Shown: one piece after another, positions 8,222 to 16,113 of the stretch
Layout: the number at the start of each line of letters is the position of its first letter
Numbering within the stretch: the first letter of the stretch is position 1
Assembly: GCF_014647035.1 (NCBI RefSeq)
Contig: NZ_BMOK01000020.1
Location: 1-40,435 of the forward strand
Direction: 5' to 3'
From: Sporolactobacillus putidus
Lineage (GTDB): Bacteria; Bacillota; Bacilli; Bacillales; Sporolactobacillaceae
Length of the DNA stretch: 40,435 bases
Translations under genes and position numbers: made by a program
The notes under the pieces: generated by a model
Databases searched by the model: none
What the model was told of the DNA's origin: nothing
What the model saw: the letters and a program-made list of their open reading frames with translations, nothing else

Positions 8222-10012
8222 TCAATCTGTAAGGGCCAGAAAATTATCAACGTCGCGGACGCAGTAATCTAGGGCTGAGCGCCAGAAGTCCGGAGCGTTC
8301 AGGTCGGCGTTCAGGTGTTTTTCCGCGAGTTGTTCGGTCGTCATTCTGCCGGTGTCGCGAAGCAGCGCGTCATATTTTCCGGCAAATGACGTTCCTTCTT
8401 TCAGCGCGCGGACATAGATGCCGGTACTGAACAGGAACCCGAATGTGTAAGGAAAATTATAAAAGGGCCAGTCCGTAATATAAAAGTGAAGTTTGGATGC
8501 CCAGAACGTCGGATGATACGTGTCGAGCGCATCGAGATAGGCTTCTTTCTGGGCTTCCTTCATTAGCTGATTCAGCCGGTCGACACTGACGGTGCCGCCC
8601 TTTCGTTCCTCATAAAACCGGGTTTCGAACAGAAAGCGGGCGTGGATGTTCATCAGCAGGGCTACGCAGCGTTCCAGCTTGCTGCCGAGATGTGCGATTT
8701 TTTCCTCACGTGTCCGTGCAGCGGATTCGGCGGCGTCGCTGACGATCATCTCGGAAAAAGTCGAGGCCGTTTCAGCGACATTCATCGCATATTGCTGGGA
8801 TAAAAAAGGCAGCCCGCTCATGACCGACTGATGGTAGGCGTGTCCGAGTTCATGGGCGATCGTCGATGTATTGGTCGCTGTTCCGCTGAATGTCATGAAA
8901 ATACGTGATTGTCCGCTGAGCGGAAAACTGGTACAGAACCCGCCGGGCCGCTTGTCCGGACGATTTTCCGCTTCAATCCAGCGATTCTCCAGTGCCTGAG
9001 CCGCAAAATCGGCCATCTTAGGATTAAAGGTCCTGAAATGGTTGACGACAAAGTCGCCGGCTTCATCATAGGAGATTTTCTTACTGTCTCTTGAAAGCGG
9101 CGCGTCCACATCAAACCAGGCCAATTTTTGCAGTCCGAGCATCCTTGCTTTGCGGTTCAGAAATTTAACAAGGACTGGTTTGTATTCGTCAATGGTCTTC
9201 CACATGGTGTCCAGCGTTTTCCGCGACATCCGGTTATAATCCAGCGGTTCATCGAGAAAATCATACCATCCGCGCGCTTCATATACGGAGAGTCGGAAGC
9301 CCGCGACACGGTTTAGGGTTTCCGCAAATAGGCCGGCATTGTCGGACCATGCCGTCTCCAGAGATTCAAATGCGGCTTTTCGTACGGCGCGGTCGGGATC
9401 GTCCAGAAGATTATTGGCCTGGCTGACCGATAATAACTCCGATCCTTTTTCGGGATGATTGAACGGGATTTTTATTTTTCCGACAAGCGTATAATAAAAG
9501 CTGCCCCAGGCATGATAACCGTCGACCGCCAGGCTGCTGATCAGCTGTTCCTGTTCGGGCGGAAGCTTCTTTTTGGAAAGATCCCTTTTCTCCTGAAGCG
9601 CGAAGCGTACACCATCCAGTGCGCTTCCGGCTGTCAGAGCCGCCCAATCCTCGTCCGTAATCCGGCGCAGCTGCGCCTCAAACAGCGCATCGCAGGCCGC
9701 AAAACTTGCGGCAAGTGTCTTCAGCCGGTTGCTCCGTATCAGGGCCGTTTCATCCTTAATATTCTGTGCCGTGATGCATTCCACGAACGCGGAGGCTTCG
9801 CCGAGCTTTTTTAACAGTTCCTCATAAATATGCACTGTTTTTTGAAAATGTGCCGGATCAACCGGTTTCAGAGGCCCGGGTCCGTTTTTGAAAGCGGTTT
9901 TAAAAATAGAGATATCGCTTTCAATCTGATCGAGAAAGGCCGTGAATTCGGGCGATGCGCTTCCACCCGGAAAAATCGGATCCATGTTCCATTTCTGATT
10001 CAGTTGCTGCAT
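8222..10012 (-). CDS. M3-family oligoendopeptidase (PepF-like)
   Basis: This 596-residue metallopeptidase of family M3 degrades short peptides in the cytoplasm. The zinc motif HELGH lies near residue 387 within STIAHELGHAYHQS, and a downstream glutamate-rich helix (ASTFSEMIVSDA) supplies the third ligand. An N-terminal helical oligopeptidase-F domain precedes it, and the C-terminal segment DWPFYNFPYTFGFLFSTGIY is typical. The start is one of two consecutive ATG codons; I choose 10012 because GAGGAG is six to eight bases upstream, but 10015 is equally in frame. The open frame extends to 10207 without ribosome-binding support. With the opp transporter elsewhere in the window, the cell can import and break down peptides, though the genes are not linked. 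Confidence 0.92.
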   Translation of the reverse strand: MQQLNQKWNMDPIFPGGSASPEFTAFLDQIESDISIFKTAFKNGPGPLKPVDPAHFQKTVHIYEELLKKLGEASAFVECITAQNIKDETALIRSNRLKTLAASFAACDALFEAQLRRITDEDWAALTAGSALDGVRFALQEKRDLSKKKLPPEQEQLISSLAVDGYHAWGSFYYTLVGKIKIPFNHPEKGSELLSVSQANNLLDDPDRAVRKAAFESLETAWSDNAGLFAETLNRVAGFRLSVYEARGWYDFLDEPLDYNRMSRKTLDTMWKTIDEYKPVLVKFLNRKARMLGLQKLAWFDVDAPLSRDSKKISYDEAGDFVVNHFRTFNPKMADFAAQALENRWIEAENRPDKRPGGFCTSFPLSGQSRIFMTFSGTATNTSTIAHELGHAYHQSVMSGLPFLSQQYAMNVAETASTFSEMIVSDAAESAARTREEKIAHLGSKLERCVALLMNIHARFLFETRFYEERKGGTVSVDRLNQLMKEAQKEAYLDALDTYHPTFWASKLHFYITDWPFYNFPYTFGFLFSTGIYVRALKEGTSFAGKYDALLRDTGRMTTEQLAEKHLNADLNAPDFWRSALDYCVRDVDNFLALTD

Positions 10013-10270
10013 CATATTCTCCTCTTTTCTTATTCTTTCACCAATTGTAGCATAATCCGCTCCGTTTGCCGCTTTTCCGGTTCGTCCGCTTTCTTCTTTA
10101 AAGAAATGGATGCTATTGTTATCATAAAATATAGAGATATTAATGCGTATCAGCGGAATATACCTGAAAAAGCAGCGGCAGGCACCCGGTTTCATCAGGG
10201 CCGGCATGCATCCGGTGATTTTCCGCCGATGAAATCAATTGGATGGTTCAAACGGAAGAGGGGGATAATC

Positions 10271-10735
10271 ATGATTCGTGTACTTTTTGTTTGTCTGGGC
10301 AATATCTGCCGCTCGCCGATGGCAGAAGCTGTGTTTCGCGATAAAATAAGAAAGGCAGGCGCCGGTGACCGGATCGCCGTTGATTCTGCGGGAACGGGGA
10401 ACTGGCATCTTGGCAGCCTTCCGCATCCCGGAACAAGAAAGATCTTGACGGAGACGGGAATATCTTTTGAAAAAATAAGAGCCCGGCAAATCGTTCCTGA
10501 GGATTTTCAGCGTTTTGACAAAATGATTGCCATGGACAGAATCAATGAGCAGGATCTTCAAAAGATGGCGGCGTCAAATAGAGAAGACGGACATAAGATA
10601 TCTCGTTTTATGCAGCTTTTGGACGATCGTCCGTCCGTCGATGTTCCGGACCCATATTATACCGGCCGCTTTAACGAGGTATTCCGCCTGGTCGATCGGG
10701 GGACGGATGTCCTGCTCAGCCGTCTGCTCGGTTGA
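10271..10735 (+). CDS. yfkJ: Low-molecular-weight protein tyrosine phosphatase (YfkJ-like)
   Basis: This 154-residue phosphatase hydrolyses phosphotyrosine through a cysteinyl-phosphate intermediate. The signature loop CLGNICRS at residues 8-15 holds nucleophile Cys8 and Arg14, and the general acid is Asp127 in VPDPYY. I start at the ATG at 10271, preceded by AGAGGGGGATAATC; an open frame extends much further upstream but that part is antisense to the oligopeptidase. In B. subtilis the equivalent gene is followed by a YtxH-like gene and yihY (yfkJ-yfkI-yfkH), and the same order is seen here, so the assignment is supported by context. That B. subtilis cluster is stress-induced through SigB; I could not identify a convincing SigB promoter here. 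Confidence 0.93.
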   Translation: MIRVLFVCLGNICRSPMAEAVFRDKIRKAGAGDRIAVDSAGTGNWHLGSLPHPGTRKILTETGISFEKIRARQIVPEDFQRFDKMIAMDRINEQDLQKMAASNREDGHKISRFMQLLDDRPSVDVPDPYYTGRFNEVFRLVDRGTDVLLSRLLG

Positions 10736-10836
10736 TTTTGTGAGCTGTACGTTTCTCATTTTTTCACCACTATTTAGCAGGCGCCGCCGATCTTTTTTCC
10801 TCATATTAATCAAAGACGATGTGCAGACTAATAAAG

Positions 10837-10852
10837 TAATCCTTAAGGATTA
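10837..10852. promoter_or_regulatory. 16-bp perfect palindrome upstream of YtxH-like gene
   Basis: TAATCCTTAAGGATTA is a perfect palindrome in the 145-base gap between the phosphatase and the next gene, ending 28 bases before that gene's ATG. Its symmetry and position suggest an operator for a dimeric regulator or a short RNA hairpin. No matching copy was noticed elsewhere in the window, so the regulator is unknown. Confidence 0.4.
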
Positions 10853-10880
10853 TACACACTGCAAGGAGGCAGAGTCTGGG

Positions 10881-11432
10881 ATGAGTGTTTATGGCAGAAG
10901 CAAAATGGGGAGGTTCATGCTGATCGGGGGCATGGTCGGCTGCGCTCTGTCGCTGCTTAGCCGGGAGACACGCACAGTCTGGGGACATAATCTGTCAACA
11001 GCAGCCTCTGGCAGCGGCAAGCTGATTCAAACGATTTACAGGCACCCCAATCAGGTGGGGCGGTATATGCAGGTGACGGGAACCCGCCTGAAGGGAGTCG
11101 CTCGCGAATTATCGGAAGATTTCCAGCAGATGATCGACCATGCTGAGAAGGCGCGGACGAGTACGACCAACACTTATCAGTACGTTATGGAGGCTGGAGC
11201 CGAGATCACGGAGATGGCGGAAAAAATAAGACACGCCGGGCAAAGTATCACACGTTTTCAGGAACCTGTGCTAGTGGACACGGAGGAAGACGCGCTTCAA
11301 CGGCTTGAGAACGAAACGTCTGTCCCGAATCCGGGTACCATGCCGCGACAATCGTTTGAAAAGAGCACAAAACCCGCGCAGTCGAAGCCAAAGAATGACT
11401 TCAGTTCAATGAGCAAAAGTCGTTCGAAATAA
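10881..11432 (+). CDS. YtxH-like general stress protein (YfkI-like)
   Basis: This 183-residue protein has one N-terminal hydrophobic segment (GRFMLIGGMVGCALSLLS, about residues 9-26), then a helical charged region and a Ser/Lys-rich disordered tail ending SKSRSK. This is the layout of YtxH-domain proteins, small membrane-anchored stress proteins of unknown molecular role. I use the ATG at 10881, with AAGGAGG ending eleven bases upstream; the longer open frame to 10527 overlaps the phosphatase and lacks support. Position between the phosphatase and yihY genes corresponds to B. subtilis yfkI. Sequence similarity is weak by eye, so the name rests mostly on order and architecture. Confidence 0.65.
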   Translation: MSVYGRSKMGRFMLIGGMVGCALSLLSRETRTVWGHNLSTAASGSGKLIQTIYRHPNQVGRYMQVTGTRLKGVARELSEDFQQMIDHAEKARTSTTNTYQYVMEAGAEITEMAEKIRHAGQSITRFQEPVLVDTEEDALQRLENETSVPNPGTMPRQSFEKSTKPAQSKPKNDFSSMSKSRSK

Positions 11433-11474
11433 AAGTGCCGAAAGAGAACCAGAGAAATTTGCGGAGATGGGGAA

Positions 11475-12317
11475 ATGGGGGAAAAAAAGAAGTTTAGAGA
11501 AATGTATCTGTTCATTAAACTTCTCAGTAAAAGATTCGTGGAAGACAATACCGTGGATTTAGCGGCAACGTTGGCCTATTACTTCCTGTTGTCGCTATTT
11601 CCGCTTGTTATTTTTTTGTTTGCGGTTCTTCCTTACCTTGGATTGACCCAGCAAGAATTGCTGCCCTTTCTCGGCCGTTATCTTCCAGGTGAAGTCATGT
11701 TCCTTATCCGGCAAAACCTTGGCAGTGTATTCACAAGAAGCGGCAGGCTGCTTTCGGTCGGCATCATTGCGACACTTTGGGCTGCATCAAGCGCAGTCAA
11801 TGCGCTGATGCGGACGCTGAATCACGCCTACCATGTGAAAGAAACCCGGTCTTTTTTCGTTATCCAGATACAGGCGCTCCTGTTGACGCTGGCGATGATT
11901 TTTGCCATTGCCATGACACTGGCGGTCAACGTGTTTTCTGCTGCGCTGGCTCAAGAATTTTTTCGGCAAATCGGGATGACCGATGGTTTTACCGATATGT
12001 GGTCGGTTGTCAGCTCGCTCACAACCTTTGTCGTCATTATCTTCATTTTCGCTTTTCTCTATAGCCTGGGTCCCAATATGAAGCTGAAACTGAAAGAAGT
12101 TATGATCGGTTCTGTTATTGCCGGAAGCGGATGGCAGGCAGCCTCCTACGGGTTCTCACTTTATGTGCGCTACTTCGGGCACTATTCGTCTACTTATGGC
12201 ACGCTTGGCGGAATCATTATTCTTATGCTGTGGTTTTATATCACTGCCATGACAATTATTATCGGCGGGCAGATCAATGCCATCCTCCATCATCTGCGGA
12301 CCGGCAAAAGGTTGTAA
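11475..12317 (+). CDS. YihY/BrkB-family inner membrane protein
   Basis: This 280-residue protein has about six membrane helices and the YihY/virulence factor BrkB family pattern: LAATLAYYFLLSLFPLVIFLF near the start, LWAASSAVNALMRTLNHAYHV in the middle and YVRYFGHYSSTYGTLGGIIILMLWFYI near the end. The family was once misannotated as ribonuclease BN; its function is not established, and a transport role is suspected. The gene lies 42 bases after the YtxH-like gene, matching B. subtilis yfkI-yfkH. The ribosome binding site is a modest GGAGATGGGG. Confidence 0.93.
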   Translation: MGEKKKFREMYLFIKLLSKRFVEDNTVDLAATLAYYFLLSLFPLVIFLFAVLPYLGLTQQELLPFLGRYLPGEVMFLIRQNLGSVFTRSGRLLSVGIIATLWAASSAVNALMRTLNHAYHVKETRSFFVIQIQALLLTLAMIFAIAMTLAVNVFSAALAQEFFRQIGMTDGFTDMWSVVSSLTTFVVIIFIFAFLYSLGPNMKLKLKEVMIGSVIAGSGWQAASYGFSLYVRYFGHYSSTYGTLGGIIILMLWFYITAMTIIIGGQINAILHHLRTGKRL

Positions 12318-12408
12318 AAACCGGCACTCCCTTCGACCTGAGCGTGTTTAAGCGGAAGGTGCATGAAGGGACCGGCAGGTTCATACATAAAAGCAGGGGG
12401 GCTGATAC

Positions 12409-12864
12409 ATGGCTGATCGGAAAAACAGAAGAAAATCGCTGATTGTTATGCTGCTGTTCATCGGTTATCTGTCCTTCCTGCTGTCTGTCACCTTGTTCAC
12501 CCATAATTATTACACTTACGGACAGTCGAGTAATCTGCTGATTTTCAGCAGTGTCCGTTTAATGCTCATGAGCGGGAACGGCGGGTTGATTTTGAAAAAT
12601 GTGATTGGAAATATCGCTCTATTTATTCCGCTCGGCATTCTGCTTCCGCTGCTGATCGAAAAAAAGCAGACCTTCCGCTGGCAGCTTCTGTTCGCCGTTC
12701 TGTTCAGTCTGGTGATCGAAGTTTGTCAGTTTTTGTTTGCCGCACGCATTTTCGATGTAGATGACATCATGCTGAATGTGGCCGGGGCCATGACCGGACG
12801 CCTTATTCTGGCCGGCTTCCGCCGCTTTGCGCGCAGGATTGCTTTTTTTTACTCGGGATTCTGA
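12409..12864 (+). CDS. VanZ-family membrane protein
   Basis: This 151-residue protein has four predicted membrane helices and the VanZ-like pattern, including NVIGNIALFIPLGILLPLL and the polar FSLVIEVCQFLFAARIFDVDDIMLNVAGA. VanZ itself raises teicoplanin resistance in enterococcal Van clusters, but chromosomal VanZ-family proteins are common and mostly uncharacterised. AGGGGGG seven to eight bases before the ATG supports the start. It follows yihY by 91 bases on the same strand and overlaps the 3' end of the convergent thioredoxin-like gene by 16 bases. No other glycopeptide resistance gene is nearby, so resistance is not implied. Confidence 0.88.
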   Translation: MADRKNRRKSLIVMLLFIGYLSFLLSVTLFTHNYYTYGQSSNLLIFSSVRLMLMSGNGGLILKNVIGNIALFIPLGILLPLLIEKKQTFRWQLLFAVLFSLVIEVCQFLFAARIFDVDDIMLNVAGAMTGRLILAGFRRFARRIAFFYSGF

Positions 12865-13295
12865 TGAAACAGGCGGCGGACGGTATCGCTCATCCTGAGA
12901 GCGCCAAACTCGCCGAGGTGAACCTCTATAAGCCGGCCTTCTTTATCAAACAGGTAGTATGCGGGGACATAGCGGTTGCCGAAAGAATCGGCCAGCTGAT
13001 GCGTATTGTCAATAAGAACAGGTTGAGACATCTGATAAAGCGCGCTGGCTCCGGCAACATCCGCGACATTGAGTTCCTCTTCGGAGAGGGGCATGTGAAT
13101 GGCCGCGACACGCAGCAGGCCGAGGTATCGGTCGCGGATTGTATTGAGCAGGGGCATCGACTCTCTGCAGTAATGGCAGCCGACCGACCAGAAATGAATG
13201 AGTGAAGGTCTCCCGAGCAGATCATTCCTTGTGATTTTTTGATTGATCCAATGTGTGGCCGTGTTCAGTTCCGGAAGTATCAGATTTCTAATCAT
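12849..13295 (-). CDS. Thioredoxin-fold redoxin (TlpA/ResA-like), cytoplasmic
   Basis: This 148-residue protein has a thioredoxin fold with a CHYC active-site motif at Cys40 and Cys43 (FWSVGCHYCRESMP) and the cis-proline region YVPAYYLFDKEG. It resembles TlpA-type disulfide reductases but has no signal peptide or membrane anchor, so it should work inside the cell. GGGAGG lies eight bases before the ATG at 13295; a GTG one codon upstream is less well spaced. The gene overlaps the VanZ gene tail to tail by 16 bases and lies downstream of the MFS gene on the same strand. Partner and substrate are unknown. Confidence 0.82.
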   Translation of the reverse strand: MIRNLILPELNTATHWINQKITRNDLLGRPSLIHFWSVGCHYCRESMPLLNTIRDRYLGLLRVAAIHMPLSEEELNVADVAGASALYQMSQPVLIDNTHQLADSFGNRYVPAYYLFDKEGRLIEVHLGEFGALRMSDTVRRLFHQNPE

Positions 13296-13374
13296 CACTC
13301 AGCCCTCCCGAATTCATAGCGCCGATTCCGGGCGCTTCTTTGCCTTTTCATTGTATGCCTGCTGAAGGCAAAAG

Positions 13375-14580
13375 TTAATCGACCGGGTAACCGGATTGAT
13401 CCATCCGGTTATGGTTTGCACGCAAAGATTGGTGAATGGTGGAACTGAGCGCGACGAGGATTAGAATCAGGGAAATCCCGTAAAACAGGCCGCCCTGTGG
13501 AACGAGACCAATCAGCACGTTTCCCGCCACGGGCCCTGCCATACTTCCGAAACTATAGCACACGCTCATCAGGATGTTCCCGAGCGGAATCAGGGACCGG
13601 CTAAGCATGTCGCTGACGTAGCTCATGCTCATCGAATACAGCGACCCGATCAGCATACCTGCAGCCGACAAGGTGAAAAGGAGACCGTAAAAGGAGAATG
13701 AGAAGACTCCGGCAAGAACGAATGCCCCTGCCCCGAGCAGTGATAAGAGCGGAAGCAGTTTTTTTCGGCCGACCCGATCGCCGATGACGCCGATCGGAAG
13801 CTGTGTCAGCAGCCCGCCGGCGACGAACATCGGAAGCAGGGAGGAGATATCCTCAAGCCGGAAACCGTTTCTCAAAGCAAAAATGGGAAAACTGTTGTTC
13901 AAGGATGCCTCAAGAAAGCCGAATCCGAACGTGGCAACGAGTCCCGACCAGGCCGCGAAGACAACCTGCCCGCAGCGGTTTAACCAGCGAACCTCAGATC
14001 GGCTGTCCGGCGACAAGGTTTCGGGATATTCGTTTTTGAGTAATAAAAGCGGGATCAGAAAAACAAGACAGGCAGCCGCGCCCGTGATAAAGGGAATGGG
14101 CAGGCCGAAAACGAGCAGCCGGACGAGCAGAGGACCGACAGCAAATCCAAGACCGAAGGACAGACCGTAAAGGGCGATATTCCTGCCCCTTTTTTCGTGC
14201 GGGCTGCCAATCGTGATCCAGGTCTGTGCGGCAAAGTGGAGCATGCTGTCCCCGATTCCGACAGCCAGGCGTAAGATGAACCAGAACCACAGATTTATGT
14301 AAAGCGGAAAAAGAAAAAGTGAGACCGTGATCAGCATCAGCCCGGTGAACAGAAAAGATTTATACCCAAACCTCTGCATCGGTTTTTCCATAAAGGGAGC
14401 GGCGGCAAGCATGCCGATGTAAAGCGCAGTCGTCCCGATTCCGTTAATGATCGGCGGTACGCCCCGCTCATCGAGCAGTGCGGAGATCAGCGGCAGCAGC
14501 ATTCCTTCTGCGACGCCGCAGATAAAAACCGTGCCTATCAATAGTGTCAAACGAAAAGAATTGTATGAACGAAGGGTCAT
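13375..14580 (-). CDS. MFS transporter (YfkF-like)
   Basis: This 401-residue major facilitator protein shows about twelve hydrophobic segments in two halves. The A-motif-like loop GDRVGRKKLLPLLSLLGAG follows helix 8, and GDSMLHFAAQTWITIGSPHEKRGRNIALYG spans the helix 4-5 region. I start at the ATG at 14580, which has GGGAAAGGAT seven bases upstream; an in-frame ATG at 14616 lacks a site. Substrate is not predictable. B. subtilis carries an MFS gene, yfkF, in the same neighbourhood, which fits. A leftward -10 TATAAT lies at 14666-14671. Confidence 0.85.
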   Translation of the reverse strand: MTLRSYNSFRLTLLIGTVFICGVAEGMLLPLISALLDERGVPPIINGIGTTALYIGMLAAAPFMEKPMQRFGYKSFLFTGLMLITVSLFLFPLYINLWFWFILRLAVGIGDSMLHFAAQTWITIGSPHEKRGRNIALYGLSFGLGFAVGPLLVRLLVFGLPIPFITGAAACLVFLIPLLLLKNEYPETLSPDSRSEVRWLNRCGQVVFAAWSGLVATFGFGFLEASLNNSFPIFALRNGFRLEDISSLLPMFVAGGLLTQLPIGVIGDRVGRKKLLPLLSLLGAGAFVLAGVFSFSFYGLLFTLSAAGMLIGSLYSMSMSYVSDMLSRSLIPLGNILMSVCYSFGSMAGPVAGNVLIGLVPQGGLFYGISLILILVALSSTIHQSLRANHNRMDQSGYPVD

Positions 14581-14765
14581 GATCTTATCCTTTCCCGGCT
14601 GAAAAAAATTATTCAATGATCATCCGGAAGAATGAATCATGTTCCCATAAAGGCCGGCAGAAGTAATTATACAATGTTATGGTAAACAAATCATGGTCAG
14701 ATTCTTAAAATCAGATCGCAGTACACCAGACCCAATGCTTCACAAAATCTGCGGCTTTTTTTCAT

Positions 14766-15542
14766 TCAGTAGAGTTCCGGCCGGCGGTCCTCAAATACGG
14801 GAATGCGCGAGCGGATGGCAACAATGGAGGCAAGATCGAGATCGGCAGTCAGCAAGGTTTCCTCTTCGCCTGCTTCAGCCAGAATTTCACCCCATGGGCT
14901 GATGATCATCGAGTGTCCGGCAAAAACATTGTCCGGATCTTTTCCGGCCCGGTTGCAGGCAATGACGAATGCCTGGTTTTCGATCGCCCGGCAAGTGAGC
15001 AGGGTTCTCCAGTGATCCAGACGGGGTTTCGGCCATTCCGCGGGAACGAACAGCAGCCGCGCACCCGCAAGGACATGTTTTCTGATCCACTCGGGAAAGC
15101 GGATATCATAGCAAATGAAACCTGCCGCCGCAACACCGTCGAGATCAAACAGGCCGTCATCATCTCCCGATTGAAGAAATTTGTCTTCGTTCATCAACCG
15201 GAAGAGATGGACTTTGCTGTATTCCTTGATGCATTCACCCTGACGATTGATCACAAGCATTGTATTGGTCACCTGAGAAGCAGACTGCCTGGCGACGGAT
15301 CCGGCGATGATTGTGACGCGGTTCGCTTTGGCCAGTTGTCCGGCAAACCGCTTTGTCCGCTCCGCCCCATCGTCTGCAGTCCCAGAAAGCCGCGCCAGGT
15401 CGTAACCTGTTGTCCACAGCTCCGGCAGCATGATCACGTCGGGATTTTCTTTCACGGCACGCTGAATAAAATTTTCAGCGCGAAGATAATTCTTTTCCGG
15501 ATCGCCAAAGGCAATGTCCAACTGAATTAATGAAATTTTCAT
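14766..15542 (-). CDS. mtnU: Nitrilase-family omega-amidase (MtnU-like)
   Basis: This 258-residue carbon-nitrogen hydrolase has the Glu-Lys-Cys triad at Glu41 (MLPELW), Lys110 (EYSKVHLF) and Cys144 (GFICYDIRFPEW). Omega-amidases of this type hydrolyse 2-oxoglutaramate and related keto-acid amides made when glutamine is the amino donor in transamination. The adjacent divergent gene is an MtnE-like aminotransferase, and MtnU/MtnE act together in Bacillus methionine salvage, so this role is well supported by context. AAGGGGA precedes the ATG at 15542. The other salvage genes (mtnK, A, W, X, B, D) are not in this window. Confidence 0.85.
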   Translation of the reverse strand: MKISLIQLDIAFGDPEKNYLRAENFIQRAVKENPDVIMLPELWTTGYDLARLSGTADDGAERTKRFAGQLAKANRVTIIAGSVARQSASQVTNTMLVINRQGECIKEYSKVHLFRLMNEDKFLQSGDDDGLFDLDGVAAAGFICYDIRFPEWIRKHVLAGARLLFVPAEWPKPRLDHWRTLLTCRAIENQAFVIACNRAGKDPDNVFAGHSMIISPWGEILAEAGEEETLLTADLDLASIVAIRSRIPVFEDRRPELY

Positions 15543-15659
15543 AAATGTTTCCCCTTCCATTTATTTAGAGCTGAAACGTTTGCCCAGCAGACTTATGTTG
15601 TTCAAGCTTTGTCCGCTCTGCTGAATGAAGCCAAGCAGATATGGTGATAAATTAGCGAA

Positions 15660-15774
15660 GACCGATAAAATTGAGATGACGACTGATAAACCTCAGCTGA
15701 TGACCGATAAATCAAGCCAAACGACTGATAAACTTGTGTCAACGACCGATAAAGCAAGCATAACGACCGATAAA
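15660..15774. repeat. Six-unit array, exact 21-bp period, core GACYGATAAA
   Basis: Cores start at 15660, 15681, 15702, 15723, 15744 and 15765, an exact 21-base pitch. Each is GACCGATAAA or GACTGATAAA, usually preceded by AC, and followed by nine bases that differ from unit to unit. A degenerate core (GGTGATAAA) at 15643 is out of phase. Unlike the array at 2159-2601, the tails here do not repeat. The array lies upstream of both divergent genes mtnU and mtnE, about 340 bases before mtnE. Function unknown. Read in one leftward frame it encodes a Y-(R/Q)-S heptad-like string, which I regard as fortuitous. Confidence 0.92.
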
Positions 15775-16000
15775 CTGCGTTGAAAGAGGAGAACGCGGGA
15801 AACACCGCCCTCGTCATAGCTGAAAATGTCCAGAGCGGCGCATCACCCCCTCACTGTGGGGGCCATACCTTCTCGATGTGCGGTTCTCATAGAACTTTCA
15901 CACTATCCGATCACTGAGCAAAGGTTTGTATCTTATTATTTCAGGTGTCCGCTGAATCTTGGTTCACGTTTTAATGTGCTGTATTCTGATATGGATACTC

Positions 16001-16029
16001 TTTACAAATCGATTTATTTCTCCGACAAT
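16001..16029 (+). promoter_or_regulatory. Candidate mtnE promoter
   Basis: TTTACA at 16001-16006, a 17-base spacer and GACAAT at 16024-16029 form a plausible sigma-A promoter about 85 bases before mtnE. No SAM-I (S-box) riboswitch signature is present in the 571-base gap before mtnE, unlike in Bacillus methionine-salvage units. The gap also contains the repeat array and a CCCCC/GGGGG hairpin near 15844-15864. Confidence 0.4.
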
Positions 16030-16113
16030 ATAGGAAGTTATCCTCATTCATTATATAGGTTCTTGCAAGTGATTGAAACAGGGCCAATTCATAAGAAGCG
16101 GAAGTGAAAATTT

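Noticed and set aside
9830-10270. Long upstream extension of the tyrosine phosphatase frame
   Set aside because: It is antisense to the oligopeptidase; the phosphatase has its own ribosome binding site at 10271 and begins with its conserved MIRVLFVCLGN.
10527-10880. Upstream extension of the YtxH-like frame
   Set aside because: It overlaps the phosphatase gene in another frame and lacks a ribosome binding site; AAGGAGG supports 10881.
15602-15817. 71-codon leftward frame with heptad-like YRS/YQS repeats
   Set aside because: It is a direct reading of the 21-base array; the 21-base period keeps the frame open. No start site or sequence outside the repeats supports a protein.
15826-16107. 93-codon frame before mtnE
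   Set aside because: No ribosome binding site, odd composition, and it covers the candidate mtnE promoter; not supported as a gene.
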